A stretch of 48,787 nucleotides of DNA from Zetaproteobacteria bacterium CG_4_9_14_3_um_filter_49_83. GTDB taxonomy: Bacteria; Pseudomonadota; Zetaproteobacteria; Mariprofundales; Mariprofundaceae. The notes below the pieces were generated by a model, which saw only the letters and a list, made by a program, of their open reading frames with translations, searched no databases and was not told the DNA's origin. Shown here piece after piece: positions 26,134 through 34,375 of the stretch; within the stretch, counting starts at the first letter, position 1; each line of letters starts with the position of its first letter. The stretch lies in assembly GCA_002791545.1 (NCBI GenBank), contig PFXG01000089.1, positions 1 to 48,787 on the forward strand, in the 5' to 3' direction. Both the position numbers and the translations under genes were made by a program.

Positions 26134-26868
26134 GTGAGGGAATTGATTTTGCAAAACGTACCGACTTATCGAATGCACTTAACAGAAAATGCGATGCTGA
26201 CAGCGCCTGAGTGCGACGTTCCAATTGTTCGTATCATGCTGGAACCACTGGCGGGAGCATTGTTACGGCCATTTATTCCGGGTCAGTTTGTGCGCATCGG
26301 CATACCGGGAAAGCCTGAAGCTGCACCGGCCTACTTTGCCATGGCCTCGGCACCCACGGATTCCAGAGGTTATGAGTTTGTTGTCAAGTGTGGCAGTCCG
26401 CTGACCGATCATCTTAAGGATTTGCGCATAGGCTCATCTCTGGAAGTTGAAGGGCCGATGGGCAAAGGTTTTGATTTGTCCGCATTCGAGGGTTCAGATG
26501 TGATCCTGATGGGGGTTGGCACCGGTATTGCACCGTTACGCAGTGTCTGGCGCTGGCTGATAGATCATCGGGAAAAATTTGGTAGCATAAAAATTTATGC
26601 TGGATTTCTTACGTCCATGCATCTTTTGCTGACCGACGAAATGGCGGGCCTGGGCGAACATCATATTGATGTCAGCGTATCACTGGCAACGGGTCATGAA
26701 GGCTGGAGTGGCCCCATCGGTTATGTTCAGCATGCGCTTGAAAATGATGCGCCGGATGGCAGCAATGCGGTGGTGTGTCTGGCTGGTATGAGTGCAATGG
26801 TAGACGCCTGCAAGGAATCGTTGCAGAGTCTCGGCTTTAATGAAAGCCGCATCTTGCTCAACTACTGA
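26134..26868 (+). CDS. FAD/NAD-binding oxidoreductase (FNR type, PyrK-like without Fe-S cluster)
   Basis: A 244-residue flavin reductase. PGQFV (49-53) is the FAD-binding strand motif, and GVGTGIAPLRS (127-137) is the NAD(P)-binding glycine loop. It resembles the electron-transfer subunits PyrK or hydrogenase gamma but ends before the C-terminal cysteine cluster found in PyrK. The partner is not evident. It opens the co-directional run leading to the pyrimidine genes and overlaps ruvX by 29 bases. The GTG at 26134 follows AGGCTATCAGG; an ATG at 26173 would remove 13 residues, and the true start is uncertain. Confidence 0.75.
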   Translation: MRELILQNVPTYRMHLTENAMLTAPECDVPIVRIMLEPLAGALLRPFIPGQFVRIGIPGKPEAAPAYFAMASAPTDSRGYEFVVKCGSPLTDHLKDLRIGSSLEVEGPMGKGFDLSAFEGSDVILMGVGTGIAPLRSVWRWLIDHREKFGSIKIYAGFLTSMHLLLTDEMAGLGEHHIDVSVSLATGHEGWSGPIGYVQHALENDAPDGSNAVVCLAGMSAMVDACKESLQSLGFNESRILLNY

Positions 26869-27337
26869 TTCTGTGGGTGTTCAGCCCGACAGCACTGCTT
26901 TTCCTGAATCCTTTCAACTTCCTCTTATTGCCCTGGATATCGGCACCAAACGTATTGGTGTAGCCGTATGCGACCGCCTGGCCCTGACTTGTCGCGGTGT
27001 GGCTTGCCTGCATCGTAAGGACACGGGCTGGCCACAGCAGTTGATGAAAATCATTCGCGAATATGGTTCCCGTGGTATTGTGGCTGGCTTGCCGAAAAAT
27101 ATGGATGGCACACAGGGTGCTCAGGCGGATGATGCACGGGCAGCAGTTGCCCGGTTGGCGAAAGTTACGGATATGCCCATCGCCTTTCAGGATGAGCGGC
27201 TTTCCACCTGGACGGCCAAAGAACGTCTGTTTGCTCAGGGTTTGTCGGAGAAAAAAGTAAAAGAAAAGCTGGATCAAACTGCTGCGGCCGTGATTCTGGA
27301 AGATTTTATTGCCGCCCATCCGCAGCTCAAGAGGTGA
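26840..27337 (+). CDS. ruvX: Holliday junction resolvase-like YqgF/RuvX
   Basis: A 165-residue RNase H-fold nuclease, also implicated in pre-16S rRNA 5' processing. ALDIGTKRIGVAV with D33 gives the first catalytic aspartate. GLPKNMDGTQ, then QDERLSTW and DQTAAAVIL, are the remaining family motifs, with the second acid in DER and the last in DQ. The ATG at 26840 overlaps the previous gene by 29 bases. A GTG at 26873 would give a length closer to other family members, and I cannot decide between them. It lies six bases before pyrR. Confidence 0.9.
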   Translation: MKAASCSTTDSVGVQPDSTAFPESFQLPLIALDIGTKRIGVAVCDRLALTCRGVACLHRKDTGWPQQLMKIIREYGSRGIVAGLPKNMDGTQGAQADDARAAVARLAKVTDMPIAFQDERLSTWTAKERLFAQGLSEKKVKEKLDQTAAAVILEDFIAAHPQLKR

Positions 27338-27343
27338 AACAGG

Positions 27344-27853
27344 ATGTCTGAAATCATTTTTGATAGTCGGGCGGTTAATCAGGCCCTTGATGTAATGGCC
27401 GAAAAAATTGCTGCTGATGAAGTGTATATCGTTGGCATTCAGCGCGGTGGTGCTGAAGTCGCTGATGCACTGCAACATCGACTGCAAAAAACAGCTGCGG
27501 TGATTCATCGCGGCAATCTTGATATCAGCTTTTATCGCGATGATCTCGATACCATCGGCCCCAACCCTGAAGTACGCTGTAGCGAACTGCCGTTTGATTT
27601 GACGGATAAACAAATTTATCTGGTTGATGATGTGCTTTACACGGGTCGAACGATCCGGGCGGCGCTGGGAGAGATTTTCGATTATGGGCGTCCGGCCAGT
27701 GTGAAGCTGGTTGTACTGGTTGATCGTGGCGGCCATCAATTACCCATTGCGGCGGACATTGTCGGTCTGCTGCATCACGCTGGTGATGATCAGTCGGTTA
27801 AACTCATGACAGACCCGGACGGGTGGTATATTGAACGAAGGCAGGTGAAATAA
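27344..27853 (+). CDS. pyrR: PyrR bifunctional regulator / uracil phosphoribosyltransferase
   Basis: A 169-residue type I phosphoribosyltransferase fold. LVDDVLYTGRT (93-103) is the PRPP-binding signature, matching PyrR closely. In Firmicutes PyrR binds pyr leader RNA and triggers attenuation; in many proteobacteria the gene is kept next to pyrB and the regulatory role is less clear. No obvious PyrR-binding loop with a terminator is seen immediately upstream, and the next gene follows with a one-base overlap. Confidence 0.93.
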   Translation: MSEIIFDSRAVNQALDVMAEKIAADEVYIVGIQRGGAEVADALQHRLQKTAAVIHRGNLDISFYRDDLDTIGPNPEVRCSELPFDLTDKQIYLVDDVLYTGRTIRAALGEIFDYGRPASVKLVVLVDRGGHQLPIAADIVGLLHHAGDDQSVKLMTDPDGWYIERRQVK

Positions 27854-28845
27854 TGGAAGCGTTAAAACATCTGTTCGGCATTGCCGATCTGAGCAAAGAA
27901 CAAATTGAACATCTGGTGAACCTTGGCGACTCCTTTATCGACATCAATCGCAGGCCAATTAAAAAAGCGCCCACGCTCAGAGGCAAAACAATCATCAACC
28001 TGTTTTTTGAGAACTCAACGCGTACACGCACCAGCTTCGAGCTGGCTGGTAAGCGCCTTTCGGCTGATGTGATCAACATTTCAGCTTCGACCAGCGCCAC
28101 CTCCAAAGGCGAGTCGCTGCTTGATACAGGGCAGACACTGGCTGCAATGCAACCGCATGTGCTGGTGATTCGCCATTCGCTGGCAGGCACATGCGAATTT
28201 CTGGCCGAGCACCTTGAACATACGGCTATCGTCAATGCCGGAGACGGCGCACATGAACATCCGACTCAAATCCTGACCGACCTGTTGACCCTGAAGCAGG
28301 CATGGGGTTCACCGGAAGGTAAAACCATGACCATTGTTGGTGATATTTCGCATTCACGCGTGGCTCGCTCGCATCTGCTGGCGGCGAAAAAACTCGGCTA
28401 TCATATGCGGGTCGTGGCTCCGAAAACGCTATTACCCTCAGAAGTAGAGCGTTATGGCTGTGAGGTCTACCACAATTTCGATGAGGCTTTGCCCGGCTCG
28501 GATGTTGTCTACATGCTCAGAATTCAAACGGAGCGCTTAACCGACGCCTGCGCTTTTCCATCGATTCGTGAATATCATGAAGCTTATGGATTGAATGCCA
28601 AACGTTTAAAGGCCGCCGGTGAGGATTGTATCGTGATGCATCCGGGCCCGATGAATCGTGGCGTGGAAATCTCCAGCGATGTCGCCGATTCATTGAAAAG
28701 CCATATCCTCAATCAGGTAGAACATGGCGTAGCGGTTCGTATGGCGGTTCTGGCGACACTTTGCGGTGGTCACCCGGAAGAGAAACCGGTCAGTAAGAAA
28801 AAGTCATCTGATGAAGTGAAGCAGGCGCAGGGGTCATTGTTATGA
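27853..28845 (+). CDS. pyrB: Aspartate carbamoyltransferase catalytic subunit
   Basis: A 330-residue enzyme joining carbamoyl phosphate to aspartate, the second step of UMP synthesis. The carbamoyl-phosphate loop STRTR (55-59) and HPTQ (136-139) are present, and the aspartate-binding region follows near residue 240. A lysine-rich tail of about 20 residues (EKPVSKKKSSDEVKQ) extends past the usual end. The ATG overlaps the pyrR stop by one base, and the stop overlaps the pyrC start by four. No pyrI regulatory subunit gene is in the window. In pyrB-pyrC pairs of other proteobacteria the two products form a holoenzyme; whether that applies here is not known. Confidence 0.96.
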   Translation: MEALKHLFGIADLSKEQIEHLVNLGDSFIDINRRPIKKAPTLRGKTIINLFFENSTRTRTSFELAGKRLSADVINISASTSATSKGESLLDTGQTLAAMQPHVLVIRHSLAGTCEFLAEHLEHTAIVNAGDGAHEHPTQILTDLLTLKQAWGSPEGKTMTIVGDISHSRVARSHLLAAKKLGYHMRVVAPKTLLPSEVERYGCEVYHNFDEALPGSDVVYMLRIQTERLTDACAFPSIREYHEAYGLNAKRLKAAGEDCIVMHPGPMNRGVEISSDVADSLKSHILNQVEHGVAVRMAVLATLCGGHPEEKPVSKKKSSDEVKQAQGSLL

Positions 28846-30128
28846 GCAAAAGATTGCTAATAAAAAACGGACATATCATCGACCCTGCCAATGGTATCGA
28901 CAAACAGGCCGATCTGTGGATTGAAGACGGCAAGGTGGTAGCCATTGGCGGGTACAATGGCATTGCTGATCAAACGATCGATGCAAGCGGAAAAATCGTC
29001 TGCCCCGGACTGATTGATATGCATGTGCATCTGCGCGAACCGGGGCAGGAGTGGAAAGAGGATATTGAATCCGGCTCCCGTGCGGCTGTTGCCGGTGGTG
29101 TTACCAGCATGTGCTGCATGCCCAACACCGGCCCGCATATCGACCACGCCGGTATTGCCCTTCAGGTCATCAATCGCGCCCGTCAGGTTGGCCTCTGCAA
29201 TGTTCACCCGATCGGGGCAGTCACTAAAAACCTCGATGGCAGGGAGCTCACCGAAATGCGCGAGCTGACCCGCGCCGGTTGTGTTGCCTTCTCCGATGAT
29301 GGTGCACCAATCTGGCATGCCGGTGTGATGCGCAAGGCGCTCGAATATTCCGCCACCTTCGGCTACATGGTGATTCAGCATGCTGAAGAGAAGGAGCTGA
29401 CCAAAGGCGGCTGCATCAACGAAGGCTGGATATCCACCCAACTGGGCGTGAAAGGTATGCCGGTTGAGGGTGAAGACTCCATGATTTCCCGCGATATTAT
29501 GCTGGCTCGCCGTGCCAAAGCCCGTTATCACGTGGCGCATATTTCCTCTCAGCGCGGTGTGCAGATGGTGCGTGAGGCCAAGGCCGAAGGTTTAAAAGTG
29601 ACCACCGAAGCGGCCCCGCATCATTTTGCGCTGACCGAAGAGGAGGTGCTCGGTTTTAACGTCGATGCCAAAATGAGCCCACCACTGCGCACTGAAGCGG
29701 ATCGGCTGGCGGTGATTGAAGGTCTTCGCGATGGCACCATCGAAGTGATCGCTACCGATCATGCGCCGCATCATGAAGATGACAAACGCTGTGGCCTTTC
29801 TTGCGCCGCCTTCGGTATTGTCGGGCTTGAAACCATGCTGCCGGTATCGCTCGACCTTGTTCGCGGTGGTGTCCTGAGCATGAGCGACCTGATCGCCAAA
29901 ATGAGTTGCAATCCGGCGAAACTTCTTGGCTTAAACTCCGGAACACTAAGCATCGGTGCTGAAGCCGATGTCTGTATTTTCGACGAGAATGCAACATGGA
30001 CAGTGGATCGTGAGAAAATGGTCTCCAAAGGTAAGAACACGCCATGGCATGGTAAGCAGATGACCGGTGAGGTGACGCATACCATTAAGGCGGGGAGGGT
30101 CGTGTTTGAGAACGGTACGATTTGCTAA
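28842..30128 (+). CDS. pyrC: Dihydroorotase (type I)
   Basis: A 428-residue amidohydrolase that closes carbamoyl aspartate to dihydroorotate. The metal ligands H61 and H63 lie in DMHVHLREPGQEW, and TDHAPHH near residue 306 is the other signature of type I enzymes. SCAAFGIVGLE further downstream fits the active-site loop. A metal-binding-competent site is retained, so this is not one of the inactive pyrC' copies. The start overlaps pyrB by four bases. The gene is followed 33 bp later by the restriction endonuclease gene. Confidence 0.95.
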   Translation: MSKRLLIKNGHIIDPANGIDKQADLWIEDGKVVAIGGYNGIADQTIDASGKIVCPGLIDMHVHLREPGQEWKEDIESGSRAAVAGGVTSMCCMPNTGPHIDHAGIALQVINRARQVGLCNVHPIGAVTKNLDGRELTEMRELTRAGCVAFSDDGAPIWHAGVMRKALEYSATFGYMVIQHAEEKELTKGGCINEGWISTQLGVKGMPVEGEDSMISRDIMLARRAKARYHVAHISSQRGVQMVREAKAEGLKVTTEAAPHHFALTEEEVLGFNVDAKMSPPLRTEADRLAVIEGLRDGTIEVIATDHAPHHEDDKRCGLSCAAFGIVGLETMLPVSLDLVRGGVLSMSDLIAKMSCNPAKLLGLNSGTLSIGAEADVCIFDENATWTVDREKMVSKGKNTPWHGKQMTGEVTHTIKAGRVVFENGTIC

Positions 30129-30161
30129 TGATGTTTCTGTTTAAGTTGATAGGTTCGGCGA

Positions 30162-30752
30162 ATGGGAACGGAACTATTACCAAGTTTTATCATTGAACAT
30201 TATGAAGTTCGTGAATGGAAACATGCATGTGCTATTTTAAAAAATGATTTTCCTAATGAGTGGGAAGACTTAATTGAAATGCTGGCTGATTTTCGGTTGA
30301 TGAAAAGTTGGATTACAGTTGGCGGTGGCAGGAAATCTAAAGTCTCTGCTTGGATTGATAGCTATCTTTATACTAAAGGATGGGTGGAAAAAGACTTTTC
30401 AACAAAGGTAGTGGTAGATGAAAGTGAAATGATTACCCCTACACATAAAATTGACTGTTTTAAAAATCGTGTTGCATTGGAAATTGAATGGAACAATAAA
30501 GATCCGTTCTTTGACCGTGACCTAAACAATTTCCGTCTTCTCTTCGATCTTCGTGCGGTAAGCGTTGGTATTATTATTACACGTTGTGATGAATTGCAGG
30601 ATATTTTTAAATCTCTTGGCCGAGGCTCCTCCTACGGTGCATCAACAACTCATATGGCGAAATTAATACCACGAGTGGAAGGTGGTAGCGGTGGTGGATG
30701 TCCTATTCTTGTGTTGGGAATAAAAGACAAATTATATATTGAGGATTGTTGA
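30162..30752 (+). CDS. BglII-like type II restriction endonuclease
   Basis: A 196-residue protein matching the BglII/BstYI endonuclease family. D98, E107 and E109 (in HKIDCF and ALEIEW) have the same spacing as the BglII catalytic residues D84-E93-Q95, with Glu in place of the last Gln. WNNKDPFFDRDLNNFRLLFD follows directly, as in the family. The gene is visibly AT-rich compared with the pyr genes and lies between pyrC and the PyrK-like gene on the same strand. The next gene, a methyltransferase, starts two bases after its stop. The recognition sequence cannot be read from the protein. BglII relatives cut RGATCY-like sites, which is a guess for this one. Confidence 0.85.
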   Translation: MGTELLPSFIIEHYEVREWKHACAILKNDFPNEWEDLIEMLADFRLMKSWITVGGGRKSKVSAWIDSYLYTKGWVEKDFSTKVVVDESEMITPTHKIDCFKNRVALEIEWNNKDPFFDRDLNNFRLLFDLRAVSVGIIITRCDELQDIFKSLGRGSSYGASTTHMAKLIPRVEGGSGGGCPILVLGIKDKLYIEDC

Positions 30753-30753
30753 A

Positions 30754-31419
30754 ATGACTGAGAAAATAACTGCGGCAGAAGATTTTCAACAATTCATAGG
30801 AAATCACCAGTTCAAAACAATTCTCGCCGATCCTCCATGGCAGTTTCAGAATCGGACTGGTAAAATGGCACCAGAACATAAACGTCTTTCCCGTTATCCG
30901 ACTTTACACTTGCAAGATATTAAGGACATTCCTGTACATTTGGCGGCGGAAGACAATGCTCATCTGTATTTATGGGTGCCAAATGCTTTAATGGCAGAGG
31001 GCTTAGCGGTAATGGAAGCGTGGGGTTTTACATATAAAACTAATATTATTTGGGAAAAGATTCGTAAAGATGGTGAACCAGATGGGCGTGGCGTTGGTTT
31101 TTACTTTCGAAATGTCACGGAAATTATTTTGTTTGGCATTCGTGGTAGTATGCGCACTCTTCAGCCGGGGCGAAGCCAAGTAAATATTATTCGATCTCGT
31201 AAGCGCGAGCATTCTCGCAAACCGGATGAGCAATACGCAATTATCGAAGCTTGTAGCCCAGGGCCATTTATAGAGTTGTTTGGTCGCGGAGGGAGAGATA
31301 ATTGGGTAACCTGGGGTAATCAGGCTGAAGATTATCAACCGAATTGGCCGACATACTCTAATCATTCACAAGCCATTCAGCCTGCTATGTTCGAGCCAAC
31401 TTCAACTTATGATGTTTAG
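30754..31419 (+). CDS. MT-A70 family N6-adenine methyltransferase (cognate modification enzyme)
   Basis: A 221-residue methyltransferase with the DPPW catalytic motif (26-29) and, near the C-terminus, IELFGRGGRDNWVTWGN, the SAM-binding end typical of MT-A70 enzymes such as the MunI methylase. The start at 30754 is chosen because GAGG lies nine bases upstream; an upstream TTG at 30739 would overlap the nuclease gene. The two-base gap and shared low G+C say the pair moves together. The likely role is protecting host DNA from the partner nuclease by adenine methylation, which is inference from context. Confidence 0.88.
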   Translation: MTEKITAAEDFQQFIGNHQFKTILADPPWQFQNRTGKMAPEHKRLSRYPTLHLQDIKDIPVHLAAEDNAHLYLWVPNALMAEGLAVMEAWGFTYKTNIIWEKIRKDGEPDGRGVGFYFRNVTEIILFGIRGSMRTLQPGRSQVNIIRSRKREHSRKPDEQYAIIEACSPGPFIELFGRGGRDNWVTWGNQAEDYQPNWPTYSNHSQAIQPAMFEPTSTYDV

Positions 31420-31442
31420 TTCACACAGGTAAATATTTTTTT

Positions 31443-32303
31443 ATGCGTAACACTATATTTGAAGAGAACGCCGAGATTCTTGCCAATGTGAAACATCCCG
31501 GTGACCAGTTCGTCATGCGCGTACGTGCGCCGAAAACAGCGGCAGCAGCCAGGCCCGGTCAGTTTGTGCATTTGCGGGTTTCCGGTGAGCGGCCCATGCG
31601 CCGCCCGATTTCGATCATGCTGACCGACCCGGAAAAGGGCACAGTTGATCTGCTGGTTAAGGCCATCGGTGAAGGCACGCGTTTGCTGCGCGAGCGTAAG
31701 GTCGGTGAAACGATGCCGATGCTCGGGCCTATTGGGCGTCCGTTCGATCTTTCCGATACCAGTAAACGGTATGTTCTGATTGGTGGCGGCGTTGGTGTTC
31801 CGCCCATGATCTTCTGCGCCATGGCGCTGCGCGGTAAAGCTCCGATGGTGGTCTTTGCCGGTTCCGAAGTTGAGTTCCCGTTTGCTCTGAAACCTTCCAC
31901 AGCCATCCTTCCGGGCGTCGGCGGCAATGCCATTCTTGGTATCGCATCACTGGAAGATCGCGGCATTGCCTCTCGCCTTGCCTCCAATGCGGGACTTTAC
32001 GGTTGCTTCGAAGGGCATGTTCCTGATCTGGCACGCAACTATCTGGCGGCACTAAGTGATGATGAACGTGCGCGTTGTGTGCTGCTCTCCTGCGGTCCAC
32101 ATCCGATGTTGCATGCCGTGGCACGGGTTGGACGCGAGTTTGGTATTCCTGCTTATCTGAGTCTGGAAGAACATATGGCCTGCGGAATTGGCGGCTGTGC
32201 CGGATGCGTGGTAAAAACCATTGAAGGCGGCGAAGAGAAATATCGCCGCGTTTGTGTTGATGGGCCGGTGTTTGAGTCGTCCCTTCTGCCTGAGTTTGCC
32301 TGA
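31443..32303 (+). CDS. pyrK: Dihydroorotate dehydrogenase electron-transfer subunit-like (PyrK) Fe-S flavoprotein
   Basis: A 286-residue protein. PGQFVHL (38-44) is the FAD motif, GGGVGVPPM (114-122) the NAD loop, and C247, C252, C255 and C271 form the [2Fe-2S] site of PyrK. It would pass electrons from the class 1B dihydroorotate dehydrogenase PyrD to NAD. No pyrD is in the window. Its place after pyrC makes the pyr role the natural reading, although the restriction-modification pair now separates them. The ATG has only a weak AGGT upstream across an AT-rich spacer. Confidence 0.88.
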   Translation: MRNTIFEENAEILANVKHPGDQFVMRVRAPKTAAAARPGQFVHLRVSGERPMRRPISIMLTDPEKGTVDLLVKAIGEGTRLLRERKVGETMPMLGPIGRPFDLSDTSKRYVLIGGGVGVPPMIFCAMALRGKAPMVVFAGSEVEFPFALKPSTAILPGVGGNAILGIASLEDRGIASRLASNAGLYGCFEGHVPDLARNYLAALSDDERARCVLLSCGPHPMLHAVARVGREFGIPAYLSLEEHMACGIGGCAGCVVKTIEGGEEKYRRVCVDGPVFESSLLPEFA

Positions 32304-32381
32304 AGCAGGCGTTGTTCTCCTGTTGTTCTGTGAGGGCTCAGGAGTAGAGTTCGGCGAAATTTCAAAGTGCGGGTGAGCGTG

Positions 32382-33608
32382 ATGACAAAGCAAGCAGTAA
32401 ACAAGGTGGTGCTGGCATATTCGGGTGGCCTTGATACATCGATCATTCTTAAATGGTTGCAGGATACCTACCAGTGTGAAGTGGTAACCTTTACCGCAGA
32501 TATCGGCTTGGGTGAAGAGGTTGAACCGGCGCGGGTCAAAGCTAAGGCGGGCGGTGCATCGGCCATTTATATCGAAGATTTAACCGAAGAATTCGCTCGC
32601 GACTATGTATTCCCCATGTTTCGCGCTAATGCAATTTATGAAGGCGAATATTTACTTGGAACATCAATTGCCCGCCCACTGATTGCCAAGCGCATGATCG
32701 AAATTGCCAATATCGAGGGGGCGGATGCGGTATCGCATGGAGCCACCGGCAAGGGCAACGATCAGGTGCGTTTCGAGCTTGGTTTTTATGCACTGAAACC
32801 GGATGTGAAAGTGATCGCACCGTGGCGCGTGTGGGATTTGAATTCCCGCCAGCAGATGCTGGATTTTGCTCAGAAGCACGGCATTGAAATTGAACGCAAA
32901 CGCGAAGGCACGAAATCGCCTTATTCGATGGATGCGAACCTGCTGCATATTTCCTATGAAGGTTATGACCTTGAAGATCCGTGGAATGAGCCGCCAGAGT
33001 CCATGTGGCGCTGGACAGTATCACCGGGTGATGCGCCGGATGAAGCAGAGTATGTTGAGCTGAGCTATCAGGGTGGTGATATTACAGCGGTTAACGGCGT
33101 TACGATGACACCGGCTAACGTATTGCTGGAGCTGAACCGACTCGGATCAAAGCATGGTATCGGACGTACAGATATTGTTGAAAACCGCTATGTGGGCATG
33201 AAGTCACGTGGCTGTTACGAGACGCCTGGCGGCACAATTATGCTCAAAGCACACCGTGCGATTGAATCGATCACAGTGGACCGTGAAGCCGCACATCTGA
33301 AAGATGAGCTGATGCCACGATATGCGAAACTGATTTATAACGGTTACTGGTTTGCACCGGAAATGCGCATGATGCAAAGCGCTATTAATGCATCTCAGGC
33401 AACAGTGAACGGTACTGTTCGCGTTAAACTGTATAAGGGCAATGTGATTGTTGCAGGTCGCAAGTCGGACAACTCACTGTTTGATGAGCGCCTGTGTACC
33501 TTTGAAGATGATGAAGGTGCATACAATCAGAAAGATGCCGAAGGCTTCATTAAGCTGAATGCGCTTCGCTTGCGTATGAATAATCTGGCAGGAAAGAAGG
33601 CTGGCTGA
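32382..33608 (+). CDS. argG: Argininosuccinate synthase
   Basis: A 408-residue enzyme that joins citrulline and aspartate at the expense of ATP, the penultimate step of arginine synthesis. AYSGGLDTS (12-20) is the PP-loop that binds ATP, and [15 protein letters not shown] near residue 120 binds citrulline. The ATG at 32382 is preferred over the GTG at 32367, because family proteins begin a few residues before the PP-loop. No other arg gene is adjacent. It follows pyrK by about 80 bp and may have its own promoter. Confidence 0.96.
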   Translation: MTKQAVNKVVLAYSGGLDTSIILKWLQDTYQCEVVTFTADIGLGEEVEPARVKAKAGGASAIYIEDLTEEFARDYVFPMFRANAIYEGEYLLGTSIARPLIAKRMIEIANIEGADAVSHGATGKGNDQVRFELGFYALKPDVKVIAPWRVWDLNSRQQMLDFAQKHGIEIERKREGTKSPYSMDANLLHISYEGYDLEDPWNEPPESMWRWTVSPGDAPDEAEYVELSYQGGDITAVNGVTMTPANVLLELNRLGSKHGIGRTDIVENRYVGMKSRGCYETPGGTIMLKAHRAIESITVDREAAHLKDELMPRYAKLIYNGYWFAPEMRMMQSAINASQATVNGTVRVKLYKGNVIVAGRKSDNSLFDERLCTFEDDEGAYNQKDAEGFIKLNALRLRMNNLAGKKAG

Positions 33609-33609
33609 T

Positions 33610-34200
33610 ATGTATTACGACAAACTGACTCGCTGGTTTCATGTAGGACTGGCACTGCTTGTACCGTTGCAATTGCTCAGTGAGGAATTGATGAAGCGGC
33701 CAAAGCCGGGACGCATTCGTACCGATGAGCAGATTTTCTTTTTTGAAATGCATGAATGGGTGGGCATGACGCTGCTATCAATTGTGGTGCTGCATATGCT
33801 CTGGAGTCTTCGCTGTGCCGATGAGGGTGGATGGAAACGTCTGTTTCCATACCTGACTTCAGCCGGGCGCTGTCAAATGCTGCGTGATATTCAGGCCATT
33901 CCGGCTTGGTTCAAGGGTAAAGTACCATCACTGGATGATAAACAGGCTTTACCGGGCGCGATTCATGGCCTGGGCCTGTTGTTGGTGCTGGTGCTGGTGC
34001 TCGGAACAACCGGGGCGATGATGCTTTATGGCATGGAAGAAAGCGGAAGAATGGTTGGTATCATTGATGAGGCTAAAGAATTCCATGAACTGATGGGCGG
34101 TCTGGTTTGGTTGTATCTGATCGGCCATGTTGGCATGGTTGTTGTCCATCGCTTGCTTGGGCATCCGATCCTGCAACGCATTTCACCTTTTTCCAAGTAA
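33610..34200 (+). CDS. Cytochrome b561-type membrane protein
   Basis: A 196-residue protein with four predicted membrane helices (about 10-25, 52-68, 117-140 and 160-182). Histidines H11, H48, H62, H119, H159, H173 and H180 are placed in or next to helices, suitable for two heme b groups. It fits the cytochrome b561 / Ni-hydrogenase b-type family, which shuttles electrons between quinone and periplasmic carriers. It begins one base after argG and is followed by a strong terminator, so it ends the operon. No soluble redox partner is adjacent. Confidence 0.8.
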   Translation: MYYDKLTRWFHVGLALLVPLQLLSEELMKRPKPGRIRTDEQIFFFEMHEWVGMTLLSIVVLHMLWSLRCADEGGWKRLFPYLTSAGRCQMLRDIQAIPAWFKGKVPSLDDKQALPGAIHGLGLLLVLVLVLGTTGAMMLYGMEESGRMVGIIDEAKEFHELMGGLVWLYLIGHVGMVVVHRLLGHPILQRISPFSK

Positions 34201-34218
34201 GCTGTATTCAAATGTAAG

Positions 34219-34255
34219 CGGCTTTTCTATGGCGAACATGGGAAAGCCGTTTTTT
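34219..34255 (+). terminator. Intrinsic terminator after the cytochrome b561 gene
   Basis: CGGCTTTTC (34219-34227) pairs with GGAAAGCCG (34241-34249) with one wobble, followed by six T (34250-34255). It closes the long pyr/argG run. Confidence 0.8.
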
Positions 34256-34375
34256 CTATCAAACGCTAATCCGCGTTAAACACCACAGTACAATGAATTC
34301 ATGTGTGATTCAGGTTACACGCTTAGTTTTCTGCCATTCCTAGTTTGCTGCGTGCAACTACACAGGAGGTTTAGC

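Noticed and set aside
27200-27344. PyrR-binding attenuator between ruvX and pyrR or pyrB
   Set aside because: Gaps are six bases or overlaps, with no terminator hairpin and no room for an anti-terminator loop.
26858-27739. 293-codon minus-strand frame opposite ruvX and pyrR
   Set aside because: Both sense genes have intact catalytic motifs; the antisense frame has no motif and no start context.
30739-30753. Upstream TTG start for the methyltransferase
   Set aside because: The ATG at 30754 has a well-placed GAGG and avoids overlap with the nuclease gene.
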